From Reyranella sp. (lineage in GTDB: Bacteria; Pseudomonadota; Alphaproteobacteria; Reyranellales; Reyranellaceae): a stretch of 51,516 nt of DNA. The stretch is taken from NCBI GenBank assembly GCA_021732285.1, contig JAKFVH010000240.1:1-51516 (forward strand). The letters are read 5' to 3'. The position numbers and the translations under genes were made by a program. Shown piece after piece: positions 6,202-14,245 of this stretch (position 1 is the first letter of the stretch; each line of letters starts with the position of its first letter). Below the pieces are notes generated by a model. It was given only the letters and a program-made list of their open reading frames with translations. It had not been told where the DNA came from and made no database searches.

Positions 6202-6980
6202 CTGGTCCCGTGCCGTCGGGTCCGGTGCTGTCGGTCCGCGGGTTGACGCGGGATTTCGGCCCGTTTCGCGCCGTCGATTCCGTCTCGCTCGACATCCGAC
6301 GACAGAGCATCACCGGCCTGATCGGTCCGAACGGCGCCGGCAAGACCACCTTGTTCAACATGGTGGCGGGCGCGCTGAAGCCGACCAAGGGTACGGTGGC
6401 GCTGAACGGCGCCGACATCACGGGCCTTCCGTCGGAAGCGCTGTTCGCGCGGGGGCTGGCGCGCACCTTCCAGATTCCCCGGCCCTTCCGGCGGATGAGC
6501 GTGCTCGACAACGTCCTGCTGGCGCCGCCGGATCAGACCGGGGAAACGGTCGTCGGTGCGCTGTTCCGGCGGGGTCGGATGGCGACGGAGGAAGCGCGCA
6601 TCCGCGACAAGGCGCGGGCCATCCTCGATTTCGTGACGCTCGGCGCCCTCGCGGATCACCCCGCCGGCAAGATTTCGGGCGGTCAGATGAAGCTCCTGGA
6701 ACTCGCCCGTGCGCTGATGGGCGATCCGACGGTGATCCTGCTCGACGAACCGGCCGCCGGCGTGAATCCGTCGCTCGCCCGCATCCTGGTCGAGCGCATC
6801 GAGGAACTGAACCAGCGCGGCGTGAGCTTCGTGATCATCGAGCACGACATGGACTTCGTCATGCGCCATTGCGATCCGGTGATCGCGCTCGCCGAGGGGC
6901 GTGTCGTCTTCCAGGGCACGGTCGCCGAGGCCCAGGCCGACCCGCTGCTGCTCGAAGCCTATCTCGGAACCGCCGCGTGA
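6198..6980 (+). CDS. livG: Branched-chain-type ABC transporter ATPase (LivG)
   Basis: The 260-residue ATPase starts at GTG 6198, overlapping the upstream stop. It has Walker A GPNGAGKTT at about residue 41, the LivG-type ARTFQIPRPFRRMSVLDNV segment, signature ISGGQMKLLELA, Walker B VILLDEPAAGVNP and the His switch IIEHDMDFVM. It forms the ATPase pair with the next gene on the cytoplasmic face of a hydrophobic-amino-acid-type importer. The substrate cannot be read from the ATPase; the co-transcribed reductases suggest an oxo- or amino-acid-like compound. Confidence 0.93.
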   Translation: MTGPVPSGPVLSVRGLTRDFGPFRAVDSVSLDIRRQSITGLIGPNGAGKTTLFNMVAGALKPTKGTVALNGADITGLPSEALFARGLARTFQIPRPFRRMSVLDNVLLAPPDQTGETVVGALFRRGRMATEEARIRDKARAILDFVTLGALADHPAGKISGGQMKLLELARALMGDPTVILLDEPAAGVNPSLARILVERIEELNQRGVSFVIIEHDMDFVMRHCDPVIALAEGRVVFQGTVAEAQADPLLLEAYLGTAA

Positions 6981-7702
6981 CGGCCGCGCTCAAGATCGAG
7001 GCGCTGGAAGCAGGCTATGTCCGCGATCTGCCGATCCTGAGGCGAGTGGACCTCGGCGTCGAACGCGCGAGCCTCACCGTCATCATCGGGCCCAACGGGG
7101 CCGGGAAATCCACGCTGATCAAAGCTGTCGCCGGGCTTGTGCCGGTATCCGGCGGGCGCGTGCTCCTCGACGGCAAGGACATCACCGGCATCCGCCCGGA
7201 CCAGATGGGTGCGCTCGGATTGTCCTACGTGCCGCAGACCGACAACATCTTCCGGCACCTCAGCATCCGCGAAAACCTTGCCCTCGTGCTGCGCCGCGTA
7301 CCGGACCGGCAGGCGCGACTGGAGGAGCTTTTCGCCCTGTTCCCGGTGCTCGCCCAGAAGCAGGCGGACCGTGCGGCGTCGTTGTCCGGCGGCCAGAGAC
7401 AGATGCTGGCGGTCGCCATGGCACTGGCGCCGCGCCCGCGCGTCATGTTGATGGACGAGCCGTCCGCCGGCCTTTCTCCGAAGATCGCGGCGGAAGTCCT
7501 CGACCTCGCCCGTTCGCTGACCCGCCAAGGCGTGACGGTGCTTCTGGTCGAGCAGAACGTGCGGAAGGCGCTCAGCGTCGCGGACCACTGCTACATCCTT
7601 GCGGAGGGACGCAACCAGATGGACGGGCCGGCCGCCGCGATCCTGGCCGATCCGGTGGTGGGCGAGATCTATCTCGGCGGCCGACGGGTGGGCGCGGCAT
7701 GA
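6977..7702 (+). CDS. livF: Branched-chain-type ABC transporter ATPase (LivF)
   Basis: GTG 6977 overlaps the livG stop; the product is 241 residues, the usual LivF size. It has Walker A GPNGAGKST, the LivF-type YVPQTDNIFRHLSIREN, signature LSGGQRQMLAVAMAL, Walker B VMLMDEPSAGLSP and the switch LLVEQNVRKAL. It partners LivG. The palindromic repeat at 7716-7854 follows directly and separates it from the permease genes. Confidence 0.93.
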   Translation: MTAALKIEALEAGYVRDLPILRRVDLGVERASLTVIIGPNGAGKSTLIKAVAGLVPVSGGRVLLDGKDITGIRPDQMGALGLSYVPQTDNIFRHLSIRENLALVLRRVPDRQARLEELFALFPVLAQKQADRAASLSGGQRQMLAVAMALAPRPRVMLMDEPSAGLSPKIAAEVLDLARSLTRQGVTVLLVEQNVRKALSVADHCYILAEGRNQMDGPAAAILADPVVGEIYLGGRRVGAA

Positions 7703-7715
7703 TCGCAACGATAAG

Positions 7716-7854
7716 CCTCACCCTGAGGAGCGCACGCAGTGCGCGTCTCGAAGGGTGGGCCACAATACGGGTCGTTGAAACAGCCTGCCTTCGGCACCCA
7801 CTCTGTTGCCCACCCTTCAAGACGCACCGCTACGCGGTGCTCCTCAGGGTGAGG
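7716..7854. repeat. Long imperfect inverted repeat inside the liv operon
   Basis: Left arm 7716-7760 and right arm 7808-7854 are inverted copies (CCTCACCCTGAGGAGC... against ...GCTCCTCAGGGTGAGG). They differ mainly in a small central palindrome of each arm (GCACGCAGTGC versus ACCGCTACGCGGT). The 47 bases between them are unique. The element resembles the CCTCA(C/T)CCTGAGGAGC repeats I know from alphaproteobacterial intergenic DNA. It occupies nearly all of the 172-base livF-livH gap, where all other genes of the operon overlap or abut. Confidence 0.85.
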
Positions 7855-7874
7855 TCTTGCGAAAACCGGCGCCC

Positions 7875-8798
7875 ATGAGTGGCATGATCCAGAACTTGCT
7901 GGACGGCATCCTGACCGGCGCCGTCATATCGCTCGGGGCGATCGGCCTGACGATGGTCATGCACATGCTGCGCTTCGCCAATTTCGCCTACGCGGAACTG
8001 CTGGCGATCGGCGCCTATGCCGCGCTGGTGTTCGACAGGGTCCTGGCGGCGCTCGCACCGGCGCTGGCGACCGCGTTCAAGCCACTGACGGTTTCGGCCT
8101 CGCTGGCGCTGGCCACGCTTCTGGCCATGGCGATCACCGGCGCTTCCGCCGTCGTTGTCGACTGGCTCGTCTTCAGGCGCATCCGCGCGAAAGCCGACGC
8201 GCTCTCGATGGTGTTTGCCAGTTTCGGCGTCGCCTTGATCATCCGCAACGCAATCACGCTGGCCTTTGGCCACAATGCGCAGCTCTTCTCACAGGACATC
8301 GCCTTCGCGACGGTGCTCAGCACCGACCCGCTCATCCTGGTCAAGGCCGATCAGGTCTTCGTGCTCGTCGCGGCCCTGGCGCTGATGGCCGCCTTCCACA
8401 TCGTCCTGACCCGCACCTCATTCGGCTTTGCCCTGCGCGCCGTCGCCGAAAATCCGACATTGGCGCAGGTCGCCGGGGTACGCCTGTCGACGATGATTGT
8501 CGCGGTCTGGCTGATCGGCGGCGGGCTCTCGGCGGCGGCCGGCGTTTTCTATACGCTGACCAACCATCTTTCCCCTGCGCTCGGAAGCAATTTTCTCCTG
8601 CCGGTCTTCGCGGCCACAATCGTGGGCGGCATCGGCAGCGTCTACGGCGCGGTGCTGGGCGGCTTCCTGGTCGGCGTCGCGTCCGGCCTCTCGCTGGCGG
8701 TTCTGCCCTCAGGCTATGTGCCGGCGATGCCGTTCCTGATCATCCTTGCCGTGCTGCTGCTGCGTCCGCACGGACTGTTCGGCGAGGATCAGGCATGA
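7875..8798 (+). CDS. livH: Branched-chain-type ABC permease (LivH)
   Basis: The 307-residue permease starts at ATG 7875 (ATG 7884 is also possible). It is hydrophobic with about eight membrane segments. It has family marks: a first segment with GAVISLGAIGLTMVMHMLRFANFAYAE split over helices 1 and 2, the EAA-like loop ALRAVAENPTLAQVAGV, and FAATIVGGIGSVYGAVLGG near the end. Its stop overlaps the livM start (ATGA at 8795). The palindromic repeat lies just upstream, so its translation must start afresh rather than by coupling to livF. Confidence 0.92.
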   Translation: MSGMIQNLLDGILTGAVISLGAIGLTMVMHMLRFANFAYAELLAIGAYAALVFDRVLAALAPALATAFKPLTVSASLALATLLAMAITGASAVVVDWLVFRRIRAKADALSMVFASFGVALIIRNAITLAFGHNAQLFSQDIAFATVLSTDPLILVKADQVFVLVAALALMAAFHIVLTRTSFGFALRAVAENPTLAQVAGVRLSTMIVAVWLIGGGLSAAAGVFYTLTNHLSPALGSNFLLPVFAATIVGGIGSVYGAVLGGFLVGVASGLSLAVLPSGYVPAMPFLIILAVLLLRPHGLFGEDQA

Positions 8799-9751
8799 TC
8801 GGCGTGATCTCGTACCTGGTCTTCTTCGCCACGATGGCGGGCATCCTGGCCATCGTCGTGCTCGGGCTGAACCTGCAATGGGGCTACACCGGCCTGTTCA
8901 ACGGCGGCGTGGCAGCCTTCTTCGGCGCCGGCGCCTACGTGACGATGCTGCTCGGCGGACGTCCGGAACCCGGGCAGTTCGGCGGGTTCCTGGCTCCCTT
9001 TCCTGTCGCGATCGTCGGCGGAATCCTGTTTGCCGGGCTGATCGCCTGGTTCTTCGGCGTGCTGACGCTCAGGTTACGGCACGACTATCTCGCCATCGCC
9101 ACGTTCGGCGTCGCCATCGCCTTGGAGAGCGTCGCCCGCAACGCCGAATGGCTGACCGGCGGCGCCAAGGGATTGCGCGGCTTTCCGCGTCCGCTGGAAG
9201 CGACGATTACGGCGTTGGGGGGCGGCGACAATTTCCTCTATGGCCTGTTCTTTCTGGCGCTGGTGCTGGCTGTCCTGGCGGCCGTCTATGTCGGGCTCGA
9301 AAGGCTGACCCGGTCGCCCTACGGCCGGGCGCTGCGCGCCATCCGCGAGGACGAGGCGGCGGCCCGCTCGCTCGGCAAGAACCCGGTTCGCCTCAGGCTG
9401 GAATCCTTCGTCATCGGCTCGATGATCATGGGCGCGGCAGGCGGTCTCTACGTGGCGTTCTATGCCTATGTCGGTCCGCAGGACCTGGCACCGATCCTCA
9501 CCTTCCAGGTCTGGGCCATGCTGATCGTCGGCGGGGCAGGGAACAATCGGGGCGCCGTGCTGGGCGCCTTCCTGATCTGGGCAGCCTGGACGGCCAGCGG
9601 ATTTGCCCTCGCGGCCCTGGCTCCCCAGGCGATGCAGCTTTACACCGGCCCGATTCAATACATTCTGATTGGGTCGGTGATCGTCGGCATGCTTCTGTGG
9701 CGACCGCAGGGCATTCTGCCGGAGCAAATCCGTCAGCAAGGGAGAAACTGA
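8795..9751 (+). CDS. livM: Branched-chain-type ABC permease (LivM)
   Basis: The 318-residue second permease is coupled to livH by a 4-base overlap. It has many membrane segments, the LivM opening VVLGLNLQWGYTGLFNGGVA, and LRHDYLAIATFGVAIALE. The cytoplasmic coupling loop is ALRAIREDEAAARSLGKNP and the last conserved block is MLIVGGAGNNRGAVLGAFL. With LivH it forms the channel of the importer. It ends one base before the start of livK. Confidence 0.92.
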   Translation: MIGVISYLVFFATMAGILAIVVLGLNLQWGYTGLFNGGVAAFFGAGAYVTMLLGGRPEPGQFGGFLAPFPVAIVGGILFAGLIAWFFGVLTLRLRHDYLAIATFGVAIALESVARNAEWLTGGAKGLRGFPRPLEATITALGGGDNFLYGLFFLALVLAVLAAVYVGLERLTRSPYGRALRAIREDEAAARSLGKNPVRLRLESFVIGSMIMGAAGGLYVAFYAYVGPQDLAPILTFQVWAMLIVGGAGNNRGAVLGAFLIWAAWTASGFALAALAPQAMQLYTGPIQYILIGSVIVGMLLWRPQGILPEQIRQQGRN

Positions 9752-9752
9752 C

Positions 9753-11012
9753 ATGAAGCGGGAGATTTCGGGAATCGTCGCAGCCGCGGCCCTGGCCGTC
9801 CTGGCTCAAACCGGCGGCGCCGCTGCCCAGGCATGCTCGGTGAATGTCGGCGTCGTCTACCCGACATCGATCGACTGGGGCAAGCCGATCGCCGCCACGA
9901 CTCTGTGGGTCGCCGACATGGTGAACGAGGCGGGCGGCGTCGACGGCTGCAAGGTCGAGACGACCCTGCGCGACGACCAGAACGACGCCAAGGTCGGCGT
10001 CGATGCCGCCAAGGCGCTGGTCGACATCAGCAAGGTGCGGCTCCTGATCGGTACGGTCGCCTCGGGCATCACCATCCCGATCCTGACCTCGGTCTCCGTG
10101 CCGGCGGGCACCATGCAGATCTCCTGCTGCTCCTCCACCACGCGCCTGACGGCGCTGGCCGCCGAGGGGGCCACCAAGGGACTGTGGTTCCGGACATTCG
10201 CGACGTCGCGCGTTCAAGGCTCCGTCGCAGCCATGGCGGCGAAGGACGCGGGCTACAAGAAGGTGGCGGTCTTCTACAAGAACGACGACTGGGGCCAGGA
10301 CCTCGGCAAGCTGGCTGCGGCGGCATTTCGTGCCTCGGGCATCGAGGTGACCGCACAGATCGCGATCAGCGACGGGCAGCCTGGCTACAGGGCCGAAGTC
10401 ACCCAGGCCCTCGCCGGGAAGCCGGACGCCGTCTACCTCGCGCTTTACCCGAAGGAAGGCATCTCGGTGGTGCGCGAATGGCTGTCGCTCGGCGGCACCA
10501 ACAAGATGATCGGCGCGAACTCGCTCAAGTCGGACGATTTCCGCAACACCGTGGGCGTGCAGCATCTGGCGAACTTCATCGGCACGGACACCTCGACGCC
10601 GCGTACCGACAGCGCCAAAGGCTTCGTGGCGGCCTATACGGCCAAGTTCGGCAAGCCGCCGGCCGGGCCGGGCCTGCCCAACAGCTTCGATGCCACGGCG
10701 ATCGCGCTGCTCGCCTACAGCGCCGCCGGCAAGGACGCCACGGGCGCGCAGATCGCCGCCAAGGTACCGATGGTGACCGACCCCAAGGGCGAGAAGGCCA
10801 ACGGCGACGTCGAAGGCTTCAAGAAGGCTTTGGGCTTGCTCAAGCAAGGCAAGGCCGTGTCCTTCCAGGGCGCCACCGGTGCGTTGGTCTTCGACAAGAA
10901 CGGCGATGTTTCTGCCCCAGCCGTCCTCTGGACCTTTGGCGCGAACGGAATCGACGAGAAGCGCTATATCCCGCTCGAGGACGTAGAAGCCTTCATCGCC
11001 GCGCTGAAGTGA
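9753..11012 (+). CDS. livK: Periplasmic binding protein, LivK type
   Basis: The 419-residue protein has a GGGAGA ribosome site and an N-terminal signal peptide (hydrophobic IVAAAALAVLAQ, cleavage near GGAAAQA). The mature part is a two-lobe type I periplasmic binding fold: VNVGVVYPTSIDWG, AKALVDISKVRLLIGTVASG, a CCSSTTRLT segment in the ligand region, then KKVAVFYKNDDWGQDL. Three Cys (one near the mature start and a CC pair) allow a disulfide. It feeds the LivHMGF importer. The ligand is not known. Confidence 0.9.
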   Translation: MKREISGIVAAAALAVLAQTGGAAAQACSVNVGVVYPTSIDWGKPIAATTLWVADMVNEAGGVDGCKVETTLRDDQNDAKVGVDAAKALVDISKVRLLIGTVASGITIPILTSVSVPAGTMQISCCSSTTRLTALAAEGATKGLWFRTFATSRVQGSVAAMAAKDAGYKKVAVFYKNDDWGQDLGKLAAAAFRASGIEVTAQIAISDGQPGYRAEVTQALAGKPDAVYLALYPKEGISVVREWLSLGGTNKMIGANSLKSDDFRNTVGVQHLANFIGTDTSTPRTDSAKGFVAAYTAKFGKPPAGPGLPNSFDATAIALLAYSAAGKDATGAQIAAKVPMVTDPKGEKANGDVEGFKKALGLLKQGKAVSFQGATGALVFDKNGDVSAPAVLWTFGANGIDEKRYIPLEDVEAFIAALK

Positions 11013-11680
11013 TCGCGAAAAGGCCGGTCAATCTGATCGGCCGTGGCCGGATCGGAGCGGCGGTGGCCGGTTGGCTAAAGGGCTCCGACAGCCATGTCCT
11101 GCAATCGGTCATTGGCCGGACGGCGCAATGGCGCGCGGCGCCGTTGACCATCGATGCGGCCGGCCCGCAAGCTTTGCGGGCCCACGGCGAAGCCCTGCTG
11201 TCGGAAGGCGATCTCTGGTCGGTGGGCGCGGCAGCGCTGATCGACGACGACTTGCGCGGACGTCTGGCGGAGGTCGCCGGGCGCACCGGTCACGAGCTGC
11301 GCCTGCTCACAGGCTGGATCGCGGGGCCAACGCTGGCGCCGGCGGGCGCTAATGCCCGCCTGCATATCGAGCAGCAGGCTCCGCGCCTCGGCCCGGCGCC
11401 GGGCCTGCTCTTTTCCGGATCGCTGCGCGAGGCGGCGGCGCGTTTTCCCGATCACCTCAACACGGCGACGGCCGCGGCGCTGGTCGGACCAGGCATCGAT
11501 GCAACCACCATTGCCCTGCATTGCGCGGAAGAGGGTGGCCCTCACATCATCCGTGCCCGGTTCGAGATGCCCGGCCAGACCATCCAGACCAACGTGCAGC
11601 TCGACGGCGGCCCGCACCCGGTAGCACAAGCAATCATCGCAGCGCTCGAAGCCCGCGGTCGCTGGCTGCGCTACGGCTGA
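11009..11680 (+). CDS. Aspartate dehydrogenase-like protein
   Basis: GTG 11009 overlaps the livK stop, so this is the last gene of the coupled operon. The 223-residue protein begins with a Rossmann turn (LIGRGRIGAAVAGWL). Its C-terminal half resembles the aspartate dehydrogenase domain: LTGWIAGPTLA, FPDHLNTATAAALVGPGID, then a sheet ending in TNVQLDGGPHPVAQA. Known aspartate dehydrogenases run about 250-270 residues and reductively aminate oxaloacetate with NAD(P)H. This one is shorter in the middle, so its substrate may differ. Together with the transporter it suggests that the imported compound is, or gives, an amino or keto acid. Confidence 0.7.
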   Translation: MIAKRPVNLIGRGRIGAAVAGWLKGSDSHVLQSVIGRTAQWRAAPLTIDAAGPQALRAHGEALLSEGDLWSVGAAALIDDDLRGRLAEVAGRTGHELRLLTGWIAGPTLAPAGANARLHIEQQAPRLGPAPGLLFSGSLREAAARFPDHLNTATAAALVGPGIDATTIALHCAEEGGPHIIRARFEMPGQTIQTNVQLDGGPHPVAQAIIAALEARGRWLRYG

Positions 11681-11692
11681 CCGCCACGCAAG

Positions 11693-12943
11693 TCAGGCGA
11701 AGCGTTGAGGCGCATAGGCCGCGGCGTCGATGCCTGTCGGCTTGCCGTTGATCAGCTGCGAGATCAGGCGCCCGCTCGGCGGCCCGCCCGTCATGCCGAA
11801 GTGGCCGTGGCCGACGGCCAGGAACAGGCCCGGCCGGCCCGTAGCCTCGCCCAGCATCGGCAGGCTGTCGGGTGTCGAAGGACGGAAGCCCATCCAGAAG
11901 CGGTGGCCGTCGGTGTTCACCTCGGGGAACATCGTGCGGACATTGGCGAGCAAGGCCTTGGCGCGGCGCTCATCGGGCGCCGCCTCGAGGCCTGCGATCT
12001 CGACCGTGCCCGCCACCCTGAGCCCATGCTCCATCGGTGTGACGCCGAAGGAACGGCTCTTGTTCGATATGGTCGTGGTCAGCGAAACGTTGGGCGTCGG
12101 CAGCATGACGTGGTACCCGCGCTCGGCCTCGAGCGGCACGCGGATGCCGAGCGGCTCGAACAGGCGAACCGAGCGTGCGCCGGCGGCGACGACGATCCGT
12201 TGGGCGCGATGGAAGCCGACATTGGTCATGACATCGCAGGCGCCGTCCTCGCGCGGCAGGATCTTCATCACGTTCTCGGGCAGCAGTCGCCCGCCTGCCT
12301 CCAGGAACAGCCGATGCAGCGTCTGCACGATGCGCTGGGGGCTCACGGTGTAGCCGTTGCCGGGTACCAGCACGCCACGACGCACCGCCGGCGAGAGGCC
12401 GGGAAACATCTGCCGCAGGTCGTCGAAGCCCAGCGTCTGGCTCGGAATGCCCTGGCGCTCGCGCAACTTGCGCTCCAGGGCGGCGCTCTCCGATTCGCCG
12501 TCGGCCTCCCAGACATGGACCTGGCCGACCGGGCGCACCAGATCGGCGAAGTTCTCAGGACCGAGCAACTCCTTCCAGCAGGCGAACGCGTCCTTGTGCA
12601 GCGCGCGCATGGCGTCGGAGATCGCGAGGACACGCGGCAGGCGGCCAGCCGCGATCCATTTCAGCAGCCACGGCAGCGCCTTGGGAAAATAGGCGGGGCG
12701 CACAGCGAGCGGTCCCAGCGGATCGGTCAGCCACGACGGCACCTTGCGCAGCATGCCGGGCAGCGCGATGGGCACCGAGGTGTCGGCGCTGATCATGCCG
12801 GCATTGCCGAAAGACGCACCGCCCGGCGGCGGCAGCGGATCGATCATCACGACATCGCGGCCCGAGCGCCGGAGGTAGAGCGCCGTGGAGAGACCGACCA
12901 CGCCGGCGCCGATCACGACAATCGCAGGATCTGGTTGGGACAT
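11693..12943 (-). CDS. FAD-dependent D-amino-acid dehydrogenase-like oxidoreductase
   Basis: The 416-residue protein has an N-terminal dinucleotide site (VVIGAGVVGLSTALYL), the DAO-family GGASFGNAGMI flavin segment typical of DadA, and a C-terminal FRPSTPDSLPMLGEA plus AVGHGHFGMT block. DadA-type enzymes oxidise D-amino acids to keto acids and pass electrons to the respiratory chain. GGAGGAG lies 5 bases before the ATG. It is convergent with the liv operon (12-base gap) and divergent from the hydrolase gene. The substrate is not determined; a dehydrogenase for another secondary amine is possible. Confidence 0.88.
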   Translation of the reverse strand: MSQPDPAIVVIGAGVVGLSTALYLRRSGRDVVMIDPLPPPGGASFGNAGMISADTSVPIALPGMLRKVPSWLTDPLGPLAVRPAYFPKALPWLLKWIAAGRLPRVLAISDAMRALHKDAFACWKELLGPENFADLVRPVGQVHVWEADGESESAALERKLRERQGIPSQTLGFDDLRQMFPGLSPAVRRGVLVPGNGYTVSPQRIVQTLHRLFLEAGGRLLPENVMKILPREDGACDVMTNVGFHRAQRIVVAAGARSVRLFEPLGIRVPLEAERGYHVMLPTPNVSLTTTISNKSRSFGVTPMEHGLRVAGTVEIAGLEAAPDERRAKALLANVRTMFPEVNTDGHRFWMGFRPSTPDSLPMLGEATGRPGLFLAVGHGHFGMTGGPPSGRLISQLINGKPTGIDAAAYAPQRFA

Positions 12944-13002
12944 CGAACTCCTCCGCCTGGCGTAGTACGCTTTTGCAAGCCCGCAGTCTGAGGGAGATTT
13001 CC

Positions 13003-13764
13003 ATGCCGTTCTATCAAAGAGGCGACGTTCGCATTCGCTACGAGGAGGCAGGCTCCGGCTTCCCGCTGCTGGTCGTCCCCGGCGGCGGATTGAATTCGCG
13101 CGTCAGCAACTGGCAGACCGCCGTTATTAACGCGATGGAAGAGTTCAGCCGCGACTTCCGCTGCATCACCATGGACCAGCGCAATGCCAATGGCGGCGAG
13201 TCCACCGGTCCGGTGCCGGCCGAGAACGCGTGGGACGCATTCGCCGACGACCAGCTTGGACTGATGGACCATCTTGGGATCCGCGAATTCCTGTTCATGG
13301 GCTACTGCATCGGCGGCTGCTTCGCCGGAAAGCTGCTGCAGCGGGCGCCGCAGCGCGTCGTGGCCGCCGTGTTCTGCCAGACCGTCGGCCATCGGCCCGA
13401 AGACCCGGAGGTCATGGTCCGACACAGCCAGCAGAATTGGCTCGCGGGTTTCCGGGAACGGCGACCCGAGGTGCCGATGGAGACGATCGAGAAGTATCTC
13501 CACAGCCTTTTCCGGGCGCAGCCCGATTTCCTCTACAGCGTGCCGCGCGAGTTCATCGGCAACTGCCGGACGCCGATTCTGGTCCTGCCGGACGACACGC
13601 CCTCGCATCCATTGTCGACCTCGATCGACGTTGCGTCACTGGCGCCCAATGCCGAGATCACGGTCTTCCCGTGGCGCGAGCCGCCGGAGCTCAAGGCACG
13701 CACGATCAACCGCGTGCGCACGTTCTTCAAATCGCACGTTCCAATGCAAAGCGCGGCGCAGTAG
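13003..13764 (+). CDS. Alpha/beta hydrolase with Cys nucleophile
   Basis: The 253-residue protein starts at ATG 13003 after AGGGAGA. The fold is clear: VVPGGGLNS (oxyanion region), ITMDQRNANGGES, DDQLGLMDHLGI, nucleophile elbow FMGYCIGGCFAG, LVLPDDTPSHP near the acid, and a final helix. The elbow has Cys (C102) instead of Ser. The His expected after the last strand is not obvious (FPWREPPE); the nearest is in PSHPL. Thiol nucleophiles occur in dienelactone hydrolase. It sits between a flavin dehydrogenase and a GlcG protein. Substrate unknown. Confidence 0.82.
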   Translation: MPFYQRGDVRIRYEEAGSGFPLLVVPGGGLNSRVSNWQTAVINAMEEFSRDFRCITMDQRNANGGESTGPVPAENAWDAFADDQLGLMDHLGIREFLFMGYCIGGCFAGKLLQRAPQRVVAAVFCQTVGHRPEDPEVMVRHSQQNWLAGFRERRPEVPMETIEKYLHSLFRAQPDFLYSVPREFIGNCRTPILVLPDDTPSHPLSTSIDVASLAPNAEITVFPWREPPELKARTINRVRTFFKSHVPMQSAAQ

Positions 13765-13773
13765 CCGACGGCC

Positions 13774-14169
13774 TTATAGCTTCTCAACCCCGGCGCGGGC
13801 GCAATCCTCGTCTTCTTGCGCGCTCCCACCGCCAACGCCGCAGGCGCCGACCAGGACACCTTGGCGGAAGATCGGCACGGCGCCCTGGCCATAGAACATG
13901 TGGTTGCCTTCGGCCGCGGCGATGCCGCGCAAGGTCGGATGGTCGGCCCGTGGCGTGAGATCGCCACTGGGGCGTCCGAAGGCGGCCGAGGCCATCGCCT
14001 TGCCCTGGCTGCCGAAGGAGCCGGCCCACATGGCGCCATCCATGCGCTGAAAGGCAAGCAGCCGTCCGCCGGCGTCGCACACGGCGATATTCATCTTGGC
14101 GCCGATCTGCTCTGCCTTCTCGATGGCGCCGGCGATCACGCGATTGGCATCGGCGAGGGTGAGGGTCAT
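13774..14169 (-). CDS. GlcG/HbpS-family protein
   Basis: The 131-residue protein has the family marks: LTLADANRVIAGAIEKA at the start, MNIAVCDAGGRLLAFQRMD, SQGKAMASAAFGRPS, and GAVPIFRQGVLVGACGVGG near the end. Members include the heme-binding HbpS and GlcG of glycolate loci. Many occur as accessory proteins in catabolic clusters with no defined role. It is convergent with the hydrolase gene, 9 bases apart. No signal peptide is present, so it is probably cytoplasmic. Confidence 0.85.
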   Translation of the reverse strand: MTLTLADANRVIAGAIEKAEQIGAKMNIAVCDAGGRLLAFQRMDGAMWAGSFGSQGKAMASAAFGRPSGDLTPRADHPTLRGIAAAEGNHMFYGQGAVPIFRQGVLVGACGVGGGSAQEDEDCARAGVEKL

Positions 14170-14245
14170 GAGGTCAATCCTTTCTGATCACCTGGTCGCA
14201 CAAATCCTACTACAGCGAAATGCGGAACGGCGATTTCGTCGTCGG

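Noticed and set aside
9498..10847. 449-codon minus-strand frame across livM and livK
   Set aside because: It is antisense to two well-supported genes, with no motif and a composition typical of shadow frames.
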